Shown piece by piece: positions 10,119-20,936 of a stretch of DNA of 48,855 bases. Origin of the DNA: Flavobacteriales bacterium (lineage in GTDB: Bacteria; Bacteroidota; Bacteroidia; Flavobacteriales; Schleiferiaceae); the NCBI GenBank assembly GCA_002737315.1, contig NSIH01000008.1, positions 1-48,855 on the forward strand. Reading direction: 5' to 3'. Numbering within the stretch: the stretch's first letter is position 1; each line of letters begins with the position of its first letter. The position numbers and the translations under genes were made by a program. Below the pieces are notes generated by a model. It saw only the letters and a program-made list of their open reading frames with translations, was not told the DNA's origin and ran no database searches.

Positions 10119-10131
10119 TCCCGGGCTGCAT

Positions 10132-12729
10132 TCAGCTGGCCACCTCGGTATCGGAGCCCTTAACCTCACTGGAAGCTTCACGAATTGGAGCATCGGAACC
10201 CTCTACTGTATTCGTTTGAATGGCAAGACTTAGCTTTTCTGCCGCCTCGACCGCACTAAAGACCACGGTATCTCCAGGATGAAAATTACCCGTTACAATC
10301 TCTTCGGCCAGCGGATCCTCTATATATCGCTGAATGGCCCTCTGCAGGGGTCGCACGCCAAACTTGGAATCAAATCCCTTGTCTGCGAGAAAGTGCACGG
10401 CACTCTCCTCAAGCTGAACATGGTACTCCAACAGCTCCATTCGCTTGAGCAGGCTTCGCAATTCGATGTGGACAATTTTAGAAATATCACCCTTCAAAAG
10501 CGGTTGAAACACAATCACGTCATCGATTCGGTTTAAGAATTCCGGCGCAAAAGCCTTCTTAAGAGCAGACTCAATAACGCCTTTAGCAAGTTCTTCAGAG
10601 TTTTCCTCGCGAGTTTGCGTACCAAATCCGACCCCGGTACCAAAGTCCTTGAGCTGCCGCGAGCCGATGTTTGAGGTCATAATAATTAGGGTGTTCTTAA
10701 AGCTCACCTTTCGGCCCAGACTGTCGGTCATAAAACCCTCGTCGAGCGCCTGAAGCAAAAGGTTAAATACTTCAGGATGCGCTTTCTCTACCTCGTCAAG
10801 CAGCACCACGGAATAGGGCTTGCGACGAACCTTCTCGGTCAATTGGCCACCTTCTTCGTAGCCCACGTATCCCGGAGGCGCCCCAACTAGGCGAGAAATT
10901 GCAAACTTCTCCATATACTCCGACATATCGATGCGAATCAAGGCGTCAGCTGAATCAAACAACTGAAGGGCTATTTCTTTGGCTAACTGGGTTTTACCCA
11001 CACCAGTAGGTCCAAGAAAAATAAAGGAACCCACCGGCTTTTCGGGATCCTTCAAGCCAGCGCGATTGCGCTGAATTGCACGAACCACTTTGCGAACAGC
11101 TTCGTCTTGGCCAATGATTTTATTCTTAATGTCTTGCTCCATAGCTGCGAGCTTAATAAGCTCGTTCTTAGAAACTTTGCGAACGGGAATGCCAGTCATC
11201 ATCGAAACAACTTCTGCAATGTCATCCTCGGTCACTGGCGAACGATTCTTGCGCACTTCGTCGTCCCATTCTGCTTGAACATCAGCCAATTTGACCTCAA
11301 TCTGCTTCTCGTCGTCGCGAAGCTTTGCGGCCTCTTCATAGCGCTGCTTTTTAACAACCTCCATTTTTAGCTTGCGGACCTCTTCGAGCTGGTCTTCGAG
11401 CTCTCGGACCCCTTGCGGAACGTTGATGGAGCCAAGGTGCACGCGGCTGCCGGATTCATCCAAGGCATCGATGGCCTTATCGGGCAAGAACCGATCGGGA
11501 ACGTACCGGACCGTCAGAGCCACACAGGCCGCTAAGGCTTCGTCGGTGTAGGTCACGTTGTGGTGCTCCTCATATTTAGGTTTGAGGTTTTGCAGTATCT
11601 GCAGGGTTACTTCTGGGCTAGGGGGGTCTACCAAAACTTTTTGAAACCTGCGCTCAAGTGCCCCATCCTTTTCGATGTACTGACGGTACTCGTCAAAAGT
11701 GGTCGCCCCAATGCACTGAATTTCGCCCCGGGCCAAGGCTGGTTTAAACATATTACTGGCATCTAAGGATCCGGTCGCTCCGCCGGCACCCACAATGGTG
11801 TGGATTTCATCGATGAACAGGATGATGTCGTCGTTTTTCTCGAGTTCATTCATCAAGGCCTTCATGCGCTCCTCGAACTGTCCGCGGTATTTGGTGCCAG
11901 CGACAAGACTGGCGAGGTCAAGGGTAACCACACGCTTGCCAAAGAGCACCCGGCTTACCTCTTTCTGAACAATTTTAAGAGCCAAACCTTCGGCTATTGC
12001 GGACTTACCCACACCTGGCTCTCCAATAAGAAGGGGATTGTTCTTTTTGCGGCGGCTCAGTATTTGGCTTACTCGCTCAATTTCTTTCTCTCGACCGACT
12101 ACGGGATCAAGCTTATCTTCTTCGGCGAGCTTGGTAAGGTCTCGGCCAAAATTGTCCAAAACGGGGGTTTTACTCTTGCTATCGCTAGGCTTTGAGGCCT
12201 TTGAGCCGCCCCCGCGAAGGGGTTCATCGTCCTCTTCGTCGCCACTAAGTGCGGACGAGGGATTGGTGGATCCACGGTCGGTTTTGCGGTCTTCCATAAA
12301 CCGATTCTGGTACTCGCTTTTGAGTGTTTCGTAGTCTAATCCGAATCCGAGCAGTACCGCTGCCACTGGGTCGTTGTCGTTGCGCAGGATGCAAAGCAGT
12401 AAATGCGCCGTGCGTATGACCGGGCTACCATAAAGTTTGGCCTCTAAAAAGGTGGTCTTAAGTGCCTTCTCGGCCTGACGGGTCAGTGGAATATTCTTGC
12501 GACTCAGCGACGGATTTTCAATTGCTTGATGCAAAGCCTCGATCTTGGCCCTTACCTCCTGAAGGTTAATATTCAGTATTTGAAGCAGTTCAATTGCGGA
12601 ACCGGCCCCTTCGCGGATCAAGCCAAGAAGCAAATGCTCCGTACCAATGCTGTCGTGCCCAAGGCGCAAGGCCTCTTCTTTGCTATAGCCTATAACGTCC
12701 TTAACTCGGGGTGAAAAATTTTCGTCCAT
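10132..12729 (-). CDS. clpC: ATP-dependent Clp protease ATP-binding subunit ClpC
   Basis: Clp N repeats, [16 protein letters not shown]-like linker, [13 protein letters not shown]; start [13 protein letters not shown]. Confidence 0.96.
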   Translation of the reverse strand: MDENFSPRVKDVIGYSKEEALRLGHDSIGTEHLLLGLIREGAGSAIELLQILNINLQEVRAKIEALHQAIENPSLSRKNIPLTRQAEKALKTTFLEAKLYGSPVIRTAHLLLCILRNDNDPVAAVLLGFGLDYETLKSEYQNRFMEDRKTDRGSTNPSSALSGDEEDDEPLRGGGSKASKPSDSKSKTPVLDNFGRDLTKLAEEDKLDPVVGREKEIERVSQILSRRKKNNPLLIGEPGVGKSAIAEGLALKIVQKEVSRVLFGKRVVTLDLASLVAGTKYRGQFEERMKALMNELEKNDDIILFIDEIHTIVGAGGATGSLDASNMFKPALARGEIQCIGATTFDEYRQYIEKDGALERRFQKVLVDPPSPEVTLQILQNLKPKYEEHHNVTYTDEALAACVALTVRYVPDRFLPDKAIDALDESGSRVHLGSINVPQGVRELEDQLEEVRKLKMEVVKKQRYEEAAKLRDDEKQIEVKLADVQAEWDDEVRKNRSPVTEDDIAEVVSMMTGIPVRKVSKNELIKLAAMEQDIKNKIIGQDEAVRKVVRAIQRNRAGLKDPEKPVGSFIFLGPTGVGKTQLAKEIALQLFDSADALIRIDMSEYMEKFAISRLVGAPPGYVGYEEGGQLTEKVRRKPYSVVLLDEVEKAHPEVFNLLLQALDEGFMTDSLGRKVSFKNTLIIMTSNIGSRQLKDFGTGVGFGTQTREENSEELAKGVIESALKKAFAPEFLNRIDDVIVFQPLLKGDISKIVHIELRSLLKRMELLEYHVQLEESAVHFLADKGFDSKFGVRPLQRAIQRYIEDPLAEEIVTGNFHPGDTVVFSAVEAAEKLSLAIQTNTVEGSDAPIREASSEVKGSDTEVAS

Positions 12730-12891
12730 GACTCCAAAGTAACGAATGCTGTGCCAAGTGCGGTAGCCAAGGTGCAAATCATATTTATAAACATCAAAAT
12801 GTGCATAAAAGCGCAGAATAACTAGCTAAGTACGGCCTATTAAGCAGCTCTAAAATCGTAAATTTGGGAATTACACCAGCGAACTGACATT

Positions 12892-15420
12892 ATGGCCGAA
12901 GGCGAACGCATTATATCAATAAACATCGAGGAGGAAATGAAGACCTCCTACATCGACTATTCTATGTCGGTAATTGTTTCTCGTGCTCTTCCGGACGTGC
13001 GAGACGGCCTCAAGCCCGTTCACCGTCGCGTGCTTTTTGGCATGAATGAGATGGGCAACCATTCCTACAAGGCCTATAAAAAGTCTGCCCTAGTCGTAGG
13101 AGAGGTGATGGGTAAGTACCACCCCCACGGCGACTCCGCAATTTATGATACCATTGTGCGCATGGCCCAGGAATGGAGCCTTCGCTACATGCTTGTGGAC
13201 GGCCAAGGAAACTTTGGCTCCATGGACGGCGATTCCCCCGCGGCAATGAGGTATACCGAGGTGCGCATGCGCAAAATCACCGAGGAACTCGTGCGGGACA
13301 TTGACAAGGAAACCGTTGATTTTAAGCTGAACTACGACGACTCCAGAAAGGAGCCTACGGTTATGCCAACCCGGATTCCGGCGCTCTTGGTCAATGGAGC
13401 TTCGGGTATTGCCGTTGGAATGGCCACCAACATGCCTCCGCACAACCTTACGGAGGCCATCAATGCAACCATAGCTTATATTGAGAACAACGAGATAGAT
13501 ATTCTTGGTTTAATGGCTCATATTTCGGCGCCTGATTTTCCTACAGGCGGCACCATTTATGGCTACGAGGGAGTGCGCGAAGCATTTGAAACGGGTCGTG
13601 GACGCATTGTACTGCGCGCCAAGGCTCACATTGAGGAGGTAAACGGACGCGACTGCATCATTGTCTCAGAGATTCCCTATCAGGTCAATAAGGCAGACAT
13701 GATTAAGAAGACCGCTGATTTGGTCGACGATAAAAAGCTCGACGGCATTGCCGACATACGAGACGAGTCAGACCGCAACGGAATGCGCATTGTTTATGTC
13801 TGCAAGCGCGATGCGGTTCCCAACGTAGTACTCAACAAACTCTATAAGTTCACCCAGCTGCAGTCGAGCTTTAGCGTCAACAATATTGCCCTAGTGCACG
13901 GACGCCCGATGATGCTTAACCTCAAGGAGATGATTGGTCACTTTGTGGATCACCGCCATGAGGTAGTCGTTCGACGTTCACGGTACGAACTGTCTGAAGC
14001 GCAGAAGCGTGCGCACATCTTAGAGGGCTTGCTCATTGCCATCGACCAGCTCGATGCCGTTATTAAGCTTATTCGCGCCAGCCAGACTGTGGAATTGGCC
14101 AAGGACGGACTCATGAGCCAGTTTGGCCTAAGTGAGCTTCAGGCTAAGGCCATTCTTGACCTCCGCCTCCAAAAACTGACCGGACTAGAGCGCGACAAAC
14201 TCAAGGCGGAATACAACGAGTTGATGGAGCAAATTACCTACTTCAACCGCATACTCAACGAGCTTGACCTTAGGATGCAAATTATTAAGGACGAGTTAAT
14301 TGAAGTCCGCGATAAATTTGGTGACGAGCGCAGAACCCTCATCGATTTTGCCGGCGGAGACATGCGCATGGAAGACATGATAGCCGACGAAGAGGTGGTT
14401 ATTACCATTTCTCATTTGGGCTACGTCAAGCGCACCGCCTTATCAGAATACAAGACCCAGAGTCGGGGAGGGGTAGGCTCTCGCGGAGCAACCACGAGGG
14501 ACGAAGACTTTATTGAGCAGGTATTTGTAGCGACCAATCACAATTATTTGCTTCTGTTTACCGAGCTCGGACGTTGTTTTTGGCTGCGGGTTTATGAAAT
14601 ACCGGAAGGCAACCGCACCAGCAAGGGCAAGGCCATTGTCAATCTAATCAATCTTCCGAGCGACGACAAGGTTAGGGCCTATGTCAATACTCGTGATCTA
14701 AAGGATGAGGCCTATGTGAACAGTCATTTTGTGGTTCTTTGTACCTCAAAGGGCATCATTAAAAAGACCTCACTGAACGCATACAGTCGCCCAAGGGCAA
14801 ACGGAATTAATGCTATTGGCGTTCGTGATGGCGATCGATTGCTTGAAGCACGACTGACCGACGGAACCAATGAAATTGTCATGGCGGTGCGCAGCGGTAA
14901 GGCCATACGCTTCCCTGAAGCGAAGGTTCGTCCTATGGGCCGCAATGCGTCAGGCGTCCGCGCTATGGCCCTGGACACCAACAACGACGAAGTGGTGGGT
15001 ATGGTCTGCGCCTCAAGCGAGCAGGATTCCATTCTCATTGTAAGCGAGAATGGCTATGGCAAGCGCACCCTGGTTGAGGATTACCGGATTACCAACCGCG
15101 GAGGTAAGGGGGTTAAAACTCTGAACGTTACCGAAAAGACGGGAGATGTTATTGCTATAAAGTACATTACCGACGAAGAGGACTTGATGATTACCACCAA
15201 GCGCGGAATCATGATTCGCATGGCGGCGGCAGACCTTAGAGTTATGGGCCGTGCTACGCAAGGCGTGCGGCTTATTAATCTCAAGTCAGGAGAGTCTATT
15301 GCATCCGTAGCAAAGGTTCCGGCTACTGAAGTTCTTATTGATTTGGAGCTCGAAGATTTGACCGGTCCCGAATTAGGCCCTGAATTAGGCCCCGAAGCAG
15401 GCTCAGAGGCGGTTGAATAG
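12892..15420 (+). CDS. gyrA: DNA gyrase subunit A
   Basis: [36 protein letters not shown]-type repeats in CTD. Confidence 0.97.
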   Translation: MAEGERIISINIEEEMKTSYIDYSMSVIVSRALPDVRDGLKPVHRRVLFGMNEMGNHSYKAYKKSALVVGEVMGKYHPHGDSAIYDTIVRMAQEWSLRYMLVDGQGNFGSMDGDSPAAMRYTEVRMRKITEELVRDIDKETVDFKLNYDDSRKEPTVMPTRIPALLVNGASGIAVGMATNMPPHNLTEAINATIAYIENNEIDILGLMAHISAPDFPTGGTIYGYEGVREAFETGRGRIVLRAKAHIEEVNGRDCIIVSEIPYQVNKADMIKKTADLVDDKKLDGIADIRDESDRNGMRIVYVCKRDAVPNVVLNKLYKFTQLQSSFSVNNIALVHGRPMMLNLKEMIGHFVDHRHEVVVRRSRYELSEAQKRAHILEGLLIAIDQLDAVIKLIRASQTVELAKDGLMSQFGLSELQAKAILDLRLQKLTGLERDKLKAEYNELMEQITYFNRILNELDLRMQIIKDELIEVRDKFGDERRTLIDFAGGDMRMEDMIADEEVVITISHLGYVKRTALSEYKTQSRGGVGSRGATTRDEDFIEQVFVATNHNYLLLFTELGRCFWLRVYEIPEGNRTSKGKAIVNLINLPSDDKVRAYVNTRDLKDEAYVNSHFVVLCTSKGIIKKTSLNAYSRPRANGINAIGVRDGDRLLEARLTDGTNEIVMAVRSGKAIRFPEAKVRPMGRNASGVRAMALDTNNDEVVGMVCASSEQDSILIVSENGYGKRTLVEDYRITNRGGKGVKTLNVTEKTGDVIAIKYITDEEDLMITTKRGIMIRMAAADLRVMGRATQGVRLINLKSGESIASVAKVPATEVLIDLELEDLTGPELGPELGPEAGSEAVE

Positions 15421-15524
15421 GAGGAGGGTTGATCATATAGGTTGGCTGTTTAATCTTCGCTTAATGCTTGTCCTCAAGGTTTAGTTATTATGAGTAATTA
15501 CATTTGTTAAAATTTATTGGATTT

Positions 15525-16820
15525 ATGAAAAAAGTCATCCTCCCTGTTCTGTTTTTTGCAGCCTTTACCGCTCATGCACAAGATGGGCCTACCATCTCGA
15601 GTGCAAAAATTGCCCTTAATGCCGGCGATCTAGTAGAAGCCAAAAAGTATATTGATGAGGCAAAGGCATCTATTGATGCGATTGCTTCTGAGGCGCGCAA
15701 TCCCAAGTTAATGCCTAAGTATTTTTTGTACCGAGGCGATATTTACTATGCCTTGTTCAGCGATCCATCGAGCAAAAGCATGGAGACCCTCAATGAGGCT
15801 GCTGCTGCCTATGGTGACTTGCTGGACTACGAAACCAAGTTGGGTAAAATCAAGCTAGGACTTGCTGCGCAGGAGAAGCTTCCCCTTCTGGCGCAGGCAT
15901 ACGTTCAGATGGCTGAGGACTACAACTTCAATCAGAACGATAAAAAGTCCGCAATTCAAGCCTATGAAAGTGCTATTGCAACTCGTGGTAAGCTGGGGCA
16001 GTTGGATACCACAAACATCTCTTATTTGGCTTATTTGTCGGCCGAAGTGGGAGACAAAGTCAAAGCAGAAGAGCTTTTTAAGCGACTCATCCAACTGGAC
16101 TACAAGGGTATTCAGTGGACTGCAGTCCTTGCCGAAGACGGTAAGCGCTATCCGTTCCCCGACAAAGCCACACTAGACATGTACCTGAAGCTAGAGAAGG
16201 CCAGTGATGCACAGCGGTCTGAGAGCATTCAGGTTGATTTTTATGTACGACTCCTGTTTATGTACATTGAGGCCAAACGCAGCGCAGATTTTGATTTGCT
16301 CGTCGCGGAGGCGAGGGCTAAGTTTCCGAGCAACGACGACCTACTCAAGCTTGAGCTTCAGGCTTACTTGGATCGCGAAGATTTTAAGGGTGCCATCTCA
16401 AAGCTTGAGGAAGCCTTGATTAAGGAGCCGAGTAATCCTCTCTATTTATATAATGCTGGTTTTTTACATCATCAGAAGCTTAAAAACATCCCTAAGGGTA
16501 TTGAATACTACCAAAAGGCAATTGATTCGGATGCTAATTATGTAGATGCAATCTATATGCTTGGCCTGGTGTACATCGACGAGAGCAATAAGTACGTAGA
16601 GCAGATCAACGGTTTGCCTAGAAATGCGACCCAAAAGCAGTTTGACGAGCTTGACAAGAAAAAGAATGCGGAACTTCAAAAATCCCTGACGTTTTTTGAA
16701 CGCGCCTATGTTCTGAGCCCAAAGGATTCATCAACCCTTGAAGCCCTTCGGGAGGTTTACTATAAATTGGGTAAGTACGATGACGTGAAACGAATTGCTG
16801 CTGCGATTAGTGAGTTGTAG
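15525..16820 (+). CDS. secreted tetratricopeptide-repeat protein
   Basis: Signal peptide MKKVILPVLFFAAFTAHA; TPR-like helices (PLYLYNAGFLHHQ, GIEYYQKAIDSDANY). Confidence 0.8.
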   Translation: MKKVILPVLFFAAFTAHAQDGPTISSAKIALNAGDLVEAKKYIDEAKASIDAIASEARNPKLMPKYFLYRGDIYYALFSDPSSKSMETLNEAAAAYGDLLDYETKLGKIKLGLAAQEKLPLLAQAYVQMAEDYNFNQNDKKSAIQAYESAIATRGKLGQLDTTNISYLAYLSAEVGDKVKAEELFKRLIQLDYKGIQWTAVLAEDGKRYPFPDKATLDMYLKLEKASDAQRSESIQVDFYVRLLFMYIEAKRSADFDLLVAEARAKFPSNDDLLKLELQAYLDREDFKGAISKLEEALIKEPSNPLYLYNAGFLHHQKLKNIPKGIEYYQKAIDSDANYVDAIYMLGLVYIDESNKYVEQINGLPRNATQKQFDELDKKKNAELQKSLTFFERAYVLSPKDSSTLEALREVYYKLGKYDDVKRIAAAISEL

Positions 16821-16848
16821 AGGAAGGATTCTACGTTATTGAATAGAG

Positions 16849-16870
16849 GCCCGCTCATGCGGGCTTTTTT
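16849..16870 (+). terminator. rho-independent terminator after TPR gene
   Basis: GCCCGC TCAT GCGGGC TTTTTT. Confidence 0.9.
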
Positions 16871-17005
16871 CTTGATGATAGGTGGTGTGGAGTTATAAGT
16901 ATTTAGTGCTTATCTGGAATCTAATTAACATAATATATATTATAGGATAAAAATATCAAAGTCTTTAGTTCTCTACAATCAAGGCTTTAGACCTGCTTAA
17001 ATCGT

Positions 17006-20000
17006 TCAGCTGCTGCGAAGATGGACTTTGACTGGATTCTGACCCACCGTGGAGGCGCGATTCGGTTTGGCTGGCGCGGGTATCAAATGAGCAGGCGTTT
17101 CGTCAAAGCGCGGATCCAGGAGCGCGGAACATCGATTCAAGTGCTGCACGGAGAGGCTTGCGTAGCCGTATTCTGCAGAAATTCTGCCCGACATTTGGTA
17201 GATTCCGCGGCGGCGAATTGCGTGGCGAGCCACTGCCGGCGGAAAAAGTACCACATCGAATACCACTCCTCGGCGGTCTTCAAAGGTTCCGATTTGCATC
17301 CAATCGCCACGCTGCGTTTTGGTGTTTTTAAGGCTTACTAGGTAGCCCAGGATTTCGGTGAAGAAACCAGGATGTTCCGGCCAATGCTCGGGCAGGACGC
17401 TGTTCTTGATTTCAGGGATTTTAAACAGTAAAAAGGGGTCGCAGAGGGGGAATCCGAAGAGTTCAATTTGCTCGTAGGCTTGCTCTAATTCATTGGTTTC
17501 TAGTATCGGTATATGGAGCTCCTTGCTGCGAAACTCTGCTAGAGAGTCAAACAAGCTGGGTCCGGGCGACGGTGGCGGACGGTGACCAAGGCGGCGGTGC
17601 GCTGCCCAAAGTAGTTTGCGGGCGGAGCAGTTCGTGAAGCGAAAGGCTTCGGCTCGGATTAAAAGGAGTAAGGAATCAAGCGGAACGTAACTGCCAGGAA
17701 GGTGAAGGCGGTCTATGAAGTCGTCTAAATCGAGAAAGGCTCCTCCCTCCTGACGGGAATACTCTATTCGACGGGCAAATTCGGAATCCAGGCTTCGAAT
17801 CCGGTCGGTTCCGAGAATTATGCGCAGGCCGCGAAGCAGGGTGAATGATCTTCCTTCGTTGACGCAGGGCGGCTCTACCCGCGCACCGTGGCGTCGAGCT
17901 TCTTGCAGGTACTGTTCTGCACGGTAGTAGCCGCCGCCGTTGTTGACACTGGCAACCATGTAGGGCACCGGGAAGTATGCTTTAAGATATAGGCTTTGAA
18001 AGCTTTCAACAGCGTAGGACGCGGAATGCCCCTTAGCAAAGGCATAGCCAGCGAAGCTTTCGATTTGGCGCCAGATTTCGCGGGATTCTTCGGCAGGATA
18101 GCCCCGCGCCGCACAGTTTTTAAAAAATTGCTCTTCCATCGCGTTGAATTCTTCTCGGGAACGGAATTTTCCGGACATTCCTCGCCTCAGGACGTCTGCC
18201 TCGGCCAAGGTTAGGCCCGCATACTCGTGCGCAACGCGGATGACGTCCTCTTGGTAAACCATGACTCCGTAGGTTTCTGGCAGAATCCCTAAAAGCATAG
18301 GATGCGCTTCAGAACGACGGACTGGATCGCGATGGCGGTCGATGTAGGCCTTCATCATTCCCGAAGAAGCAACACCCGGTCGAATGACGGAGCTGGCGGC
18401 AACAAGTTCCAAGTAGTTGGAAGTCTGCAGCTTGGTCATTAGCATTCGCATTGCGGGCGACTCCACATAAAAGCAACCCATAGCGCCACCGTTGCGGAGT
18501 AGCTCTAGGCAGTGCGGATCGTTTTTAAAGCGATGGCTGTCGTGGATGTCAGCCGTTGGGATGCCCGCAGCACGGAGGGTATCTAGCGTCTCTGATATTT
18601 TACTGAGTCCGCGTTGGCCGAGAATATCGAACTTATGAAGTCCAACGTCCTCGGCGGTATGCATATCAAAGTCAAGCGTCGGAAAGCCCTTGGGCGGCAT
18701 AAAGGTTGTCGACCAGGTAGTTAGCGGCGCCTTTGCGATAATGATTCCGCTGGAATGCAGCGTCATGCGGTTCGGAAGTCCGTGTAGAAGGCGGCCATAG
18801 CGCAGAATGCTGTGGGCGATTTCGTCGCGATCGCGTAGTTTGCCGTCGGCGAGTTCGTCGATATCAAATTTTGGGAGCCCCCAAACCTTACCCAGTTCTC
18901 TGACGACAGCCCGATGCTGGAAGGTGCTTACCGCACCAAGCAGTGCAGTATGGGGAAAGCGCGTGAAGATGTATTCGGTGAGCCGGGGTCGGTCGCGCCA
19001 GGAAAAGTCAATGTCAAAGTCGGGGGGGGCGCTGCGGTATAGATTGATGAATCGCTCAAAGTAAAGATCCAATTCAATAGGGTCAACATTCGTAATTTTA
19101 AGTAGATAGGCAACTACAGAGTTTGCTCCACTCCCCCGCCCTACGTAGAAGAAATTTTGCTTTTGGGCATAGCGAATAATGTCCCAGTTGAGTAGAAAGT
19201 AGGCCACAAAGTCTTTTTGCTGAATGAGGCCCAGTTCTTTCTCGAGGCGAGCTCGCAGCTGGGGGTCGCTGGATCGCCCCGGATAGCGCTCGGGCAAGGC
19301 ATCTTCGCAGAGCATTCTAAGGAGGGCTTGATCCTTGCCGGGTCGACCAGTGTAGCTGGACTGGTTTTGGTTTCCGGTTCCGCGCCACTGGTCGTAGGTC
19401 CAGTTTGGCAGATTGGCCAAAAAGCGTTCGGTTTGACGCCAAATCCAGGGCTCAAAGCGCTGCTGGGTGCGTTCTGATGATTCCCACCAGGGGTCACGCT
19501 CTTCGATGACTTCGTGCAAGGGCAAGTTGGCAAGGGTTCCGTTGCGGTTCACGGCACGGAGCACTCGGTGCAGTTCTGGATCTTCGGGTCGCATAAACAC
19601 GCAAGTCTTCCATGCCAGGGCCCGACTTGACTCCGGGTGTCGCTGAGCTCGAAGCTGCTCGTGGTCTGCGGTGCCCAACCACTCCCTAGGGCCCAGGGGG
19701 CGCTTTGGTGACCGCTGAATGGGGAAAATAACGTCAACCTCAGCGTGCAGTGGCCCTTGATGCCAGTCAGAGGGGTCGCCCACCCTTCCTTGGTTGCGCA
19801 TCTGGCTTACCCAATCCATAATAAATCGATAGGCTTCCATGGATCGAGGCAAAAGCAAAAGGGTTCGGATTCCGCCCTGACGCCAGTCAAGGCCGGGCTG
19901 CAGCGCGATACTGGCCTTGCGCAGCACCTGAAGCCAGGCTCCACTGCTGTTGATTTCTGCAAAAATGAGTCGCGGGCCGGCTCCCCACTGCTCCGCAAGA

Positions 20001-20065
20001 CGAAGCACCTGCTCGGGTGCATGCAGCCCAAAGCGCATGCTCATGGCTGAGTGAGTAATGCGCAC
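17006..20065 (-). CDS. DNA polymerase III alpha-like (DnaE2-type, error-prone candidate)
   Basis: C-family polymerase motifs VGRGSGANSVVAYLL, PPDFDIDFSWRDR, VMVYQEDV, SFAGYAFAKGHSASYA; 1019 aa; sits after dinB and SRAP in one operon. Confidence 0.9.
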   Translation of the reverse strand: MRITHSAMSMRFGLHAPEQVLRLAEQWGAGPRLIFAEINSSGAWLQVLRKASIALQPGLDWRQGGIRTLLLLPRSMEAYRFIMDWVSQMRNQGRVGDPSDWHQGPLHAEVDVIFPIQRSPKRPLGPREWLGTADHEQLRAQRHPESSRALAWKTCVFMRPEDPELHRVLRAVNRNGTLANLPLHEVIEERDPWWESSERTQQRFEPWIWRQTERFLANLPNWTYDQWRGTGNQNQSSYTGRPGKDQALLRMLCEDALPERYPGRSSDPQLRARLEKELGLIQQKDFVAYFLLNWDIIRYAQKQNFFYVGRGSGANSVVAYLLKITNVDPIELDLYFERFINLYRSAPPDFDIDFSWRDRPRLTEYIFTRFPHTALLGAVSTFQHRAVVRELGKVWGLPKFDIDELADGKLRDRDEIAHSILRYGRLLHGLPNRMTLHSSGIIIAKAPLTTWSTTFMPPKGFPTLDFDMHTAEDVGLHKFDILGQRGLSKISETLDTLRAAGIPTADIHDSHRFKNDPHCLELLRNGGAMGCFYVESPAMRMLMTKLQTSNYLELVAASSVIRPGVASSGMMKAYIDRHRDPVRRSEAHPMLLGILPETYGVMVYQEDVIRVAHEYAGLTLAEADVLRRGMSGKFRSREEFNAMEEQFFKNCAARGYPAEESREIWRQIESFAGYAFAKGHSASYAVESFQSLYLKAYFPVPYMVASVNNGGGYYRAEQYLQEARRHGARVEPPCVNEGRSFTLLRGLRIILGTDRIRSLDSEFARRIEYSRQEGGAFLDLDDFIDRLHLPGSYVPLDSLLLLIRAEAFRFTNCSARKLLWAAHRRLGHRPPPSPGPSLFDSLAEFRSKELHIPILETNELEQAYEQIELFGFPLCDPFLLFKIPEIKNSVLPEHWPEHPGFFTEILGYLVSLKNTKTQRGDWMQIGTFEDRRGVVFDVVLFPPAVARHAIRRRGIYQMSGRISAEYGYASLSVQHLNRCSALLDPRFDETPAHLIPAPAKPNRASTVGQNPVKVHLRSS

Positions 20066-20071
20066 GGCCCC

Positions 20072-20845
20072 TTACCTGCCGGCTTGATTATCGATGCTGC
20101 TGCGCAGAATAAGTGCCTCTTCGGGCATTATGCGCTCACCTATGGGCTGAAGAAGGTCCAATCCCTGAGCTCCGGGGTGCTTAATCGCCGGATTGATTGG
20201 GTAGGCATTCATGCCTTCTGAGGGCCATGGTCGGAGCAAGTCCGTGACGTCTGCCAAAGGAGTATCGGTGGCGAGCCAAGCAGCTTCGGATTCTTGCGAA
20301 AGAATGACTGGCGAACGCGGATGGCGAATATGCTGAAGCACCTCGTTTGCCGTAGTGGTAATAATAGCGAACGAAAACAGTTCGCGCTGGCTGTCTGGAT
20401 CCATCCAGGAGTCCCATATTCCAGCCATGGCAAACGGACGGTTTTTGCCTTGGAGATAAACCAAGTAGGGTTCGCTGAGTTTGCGGTCAAACGGACCTTC
20501 AATAAAGGCATCGGCCAAGACCAAGCAACGTTGACTCCGTATAGCTTTGCGAAAGCTAGGCTTCTGAATGATGCCCTTGGCCCCATTATAGCGCGGATCG
20601 TTGTCGGGATTATGATCGCCCTCCGCTCGAGCATTGATGAACATCATCTTCGAGGTGGCCCAAGAGGGGCGAAATCCAAACTGATAGAATTGAATCTGTT
20701 TTGGCGCATCACTGGTAACCACCGGCGTTGCGCTACCCGGAGCAATATTGGCATTTGCGCGCCATAGTTCCGGCTGAATCGCCTCAGCTCCAAAGCGCTT
20801 TTGGAGCACCTCGAGCTTGGATACCTGAACATAGCGACCGCACAT
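20072..20845 (-). CDS. SRAP domain protein (YedK/HMCES-like, SOS response-associated)
   Basis: N-terminal MCGRY (Cys2), NARAEG, DAFIEGP, TTANEVLQHIRHPRSPVIL. Confidence 0.93.
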   Translation of the reverse strand: MCGRYVQVSKLEVLQKRFGAEAIQPELWRANANIAPGSATPVVTSDAPKQIQFYQFGFRPSWATSKMMFINARAEGDHNPDNDPRYNGAKGIIQKPSFRKAIRSQRCLVLADAFIEGPFDRKLSEPYLVYLQGKNRPFAMAGIWDSWMDPDSQRELFSFAIITTTANEVLQHIRHPRSPVILSQESEAAWLATDTPLADVTDLLRPWPSEGMNAYPINPAIKHPGAQGLDLLQPIGERIMPEEALILRSSIDNQAGR

Positions 20846-20936
20846 AGTTAATTGATTCTTTGATTTAATTTATTATTATTAAAGTACTGGTTATAAATTA
20901 TTTATAAATGTACATAGTTAAAACCTATCGCCCCTT

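Noticed and set aside
16930-16943. Perfect palindrome ATAATATATATTAT
   Set aside because: Simple AT alternation in an AT-rich intergenic region; expected by composition.
19217-20050. Long plus-strand ORFs (e.g. 19217..19477, 19745..20050) opposite the dnaE-like gene
   Set aside because: They mirror the codon structure of the strong minus-strand polymerase gene and have no recognisable domain.
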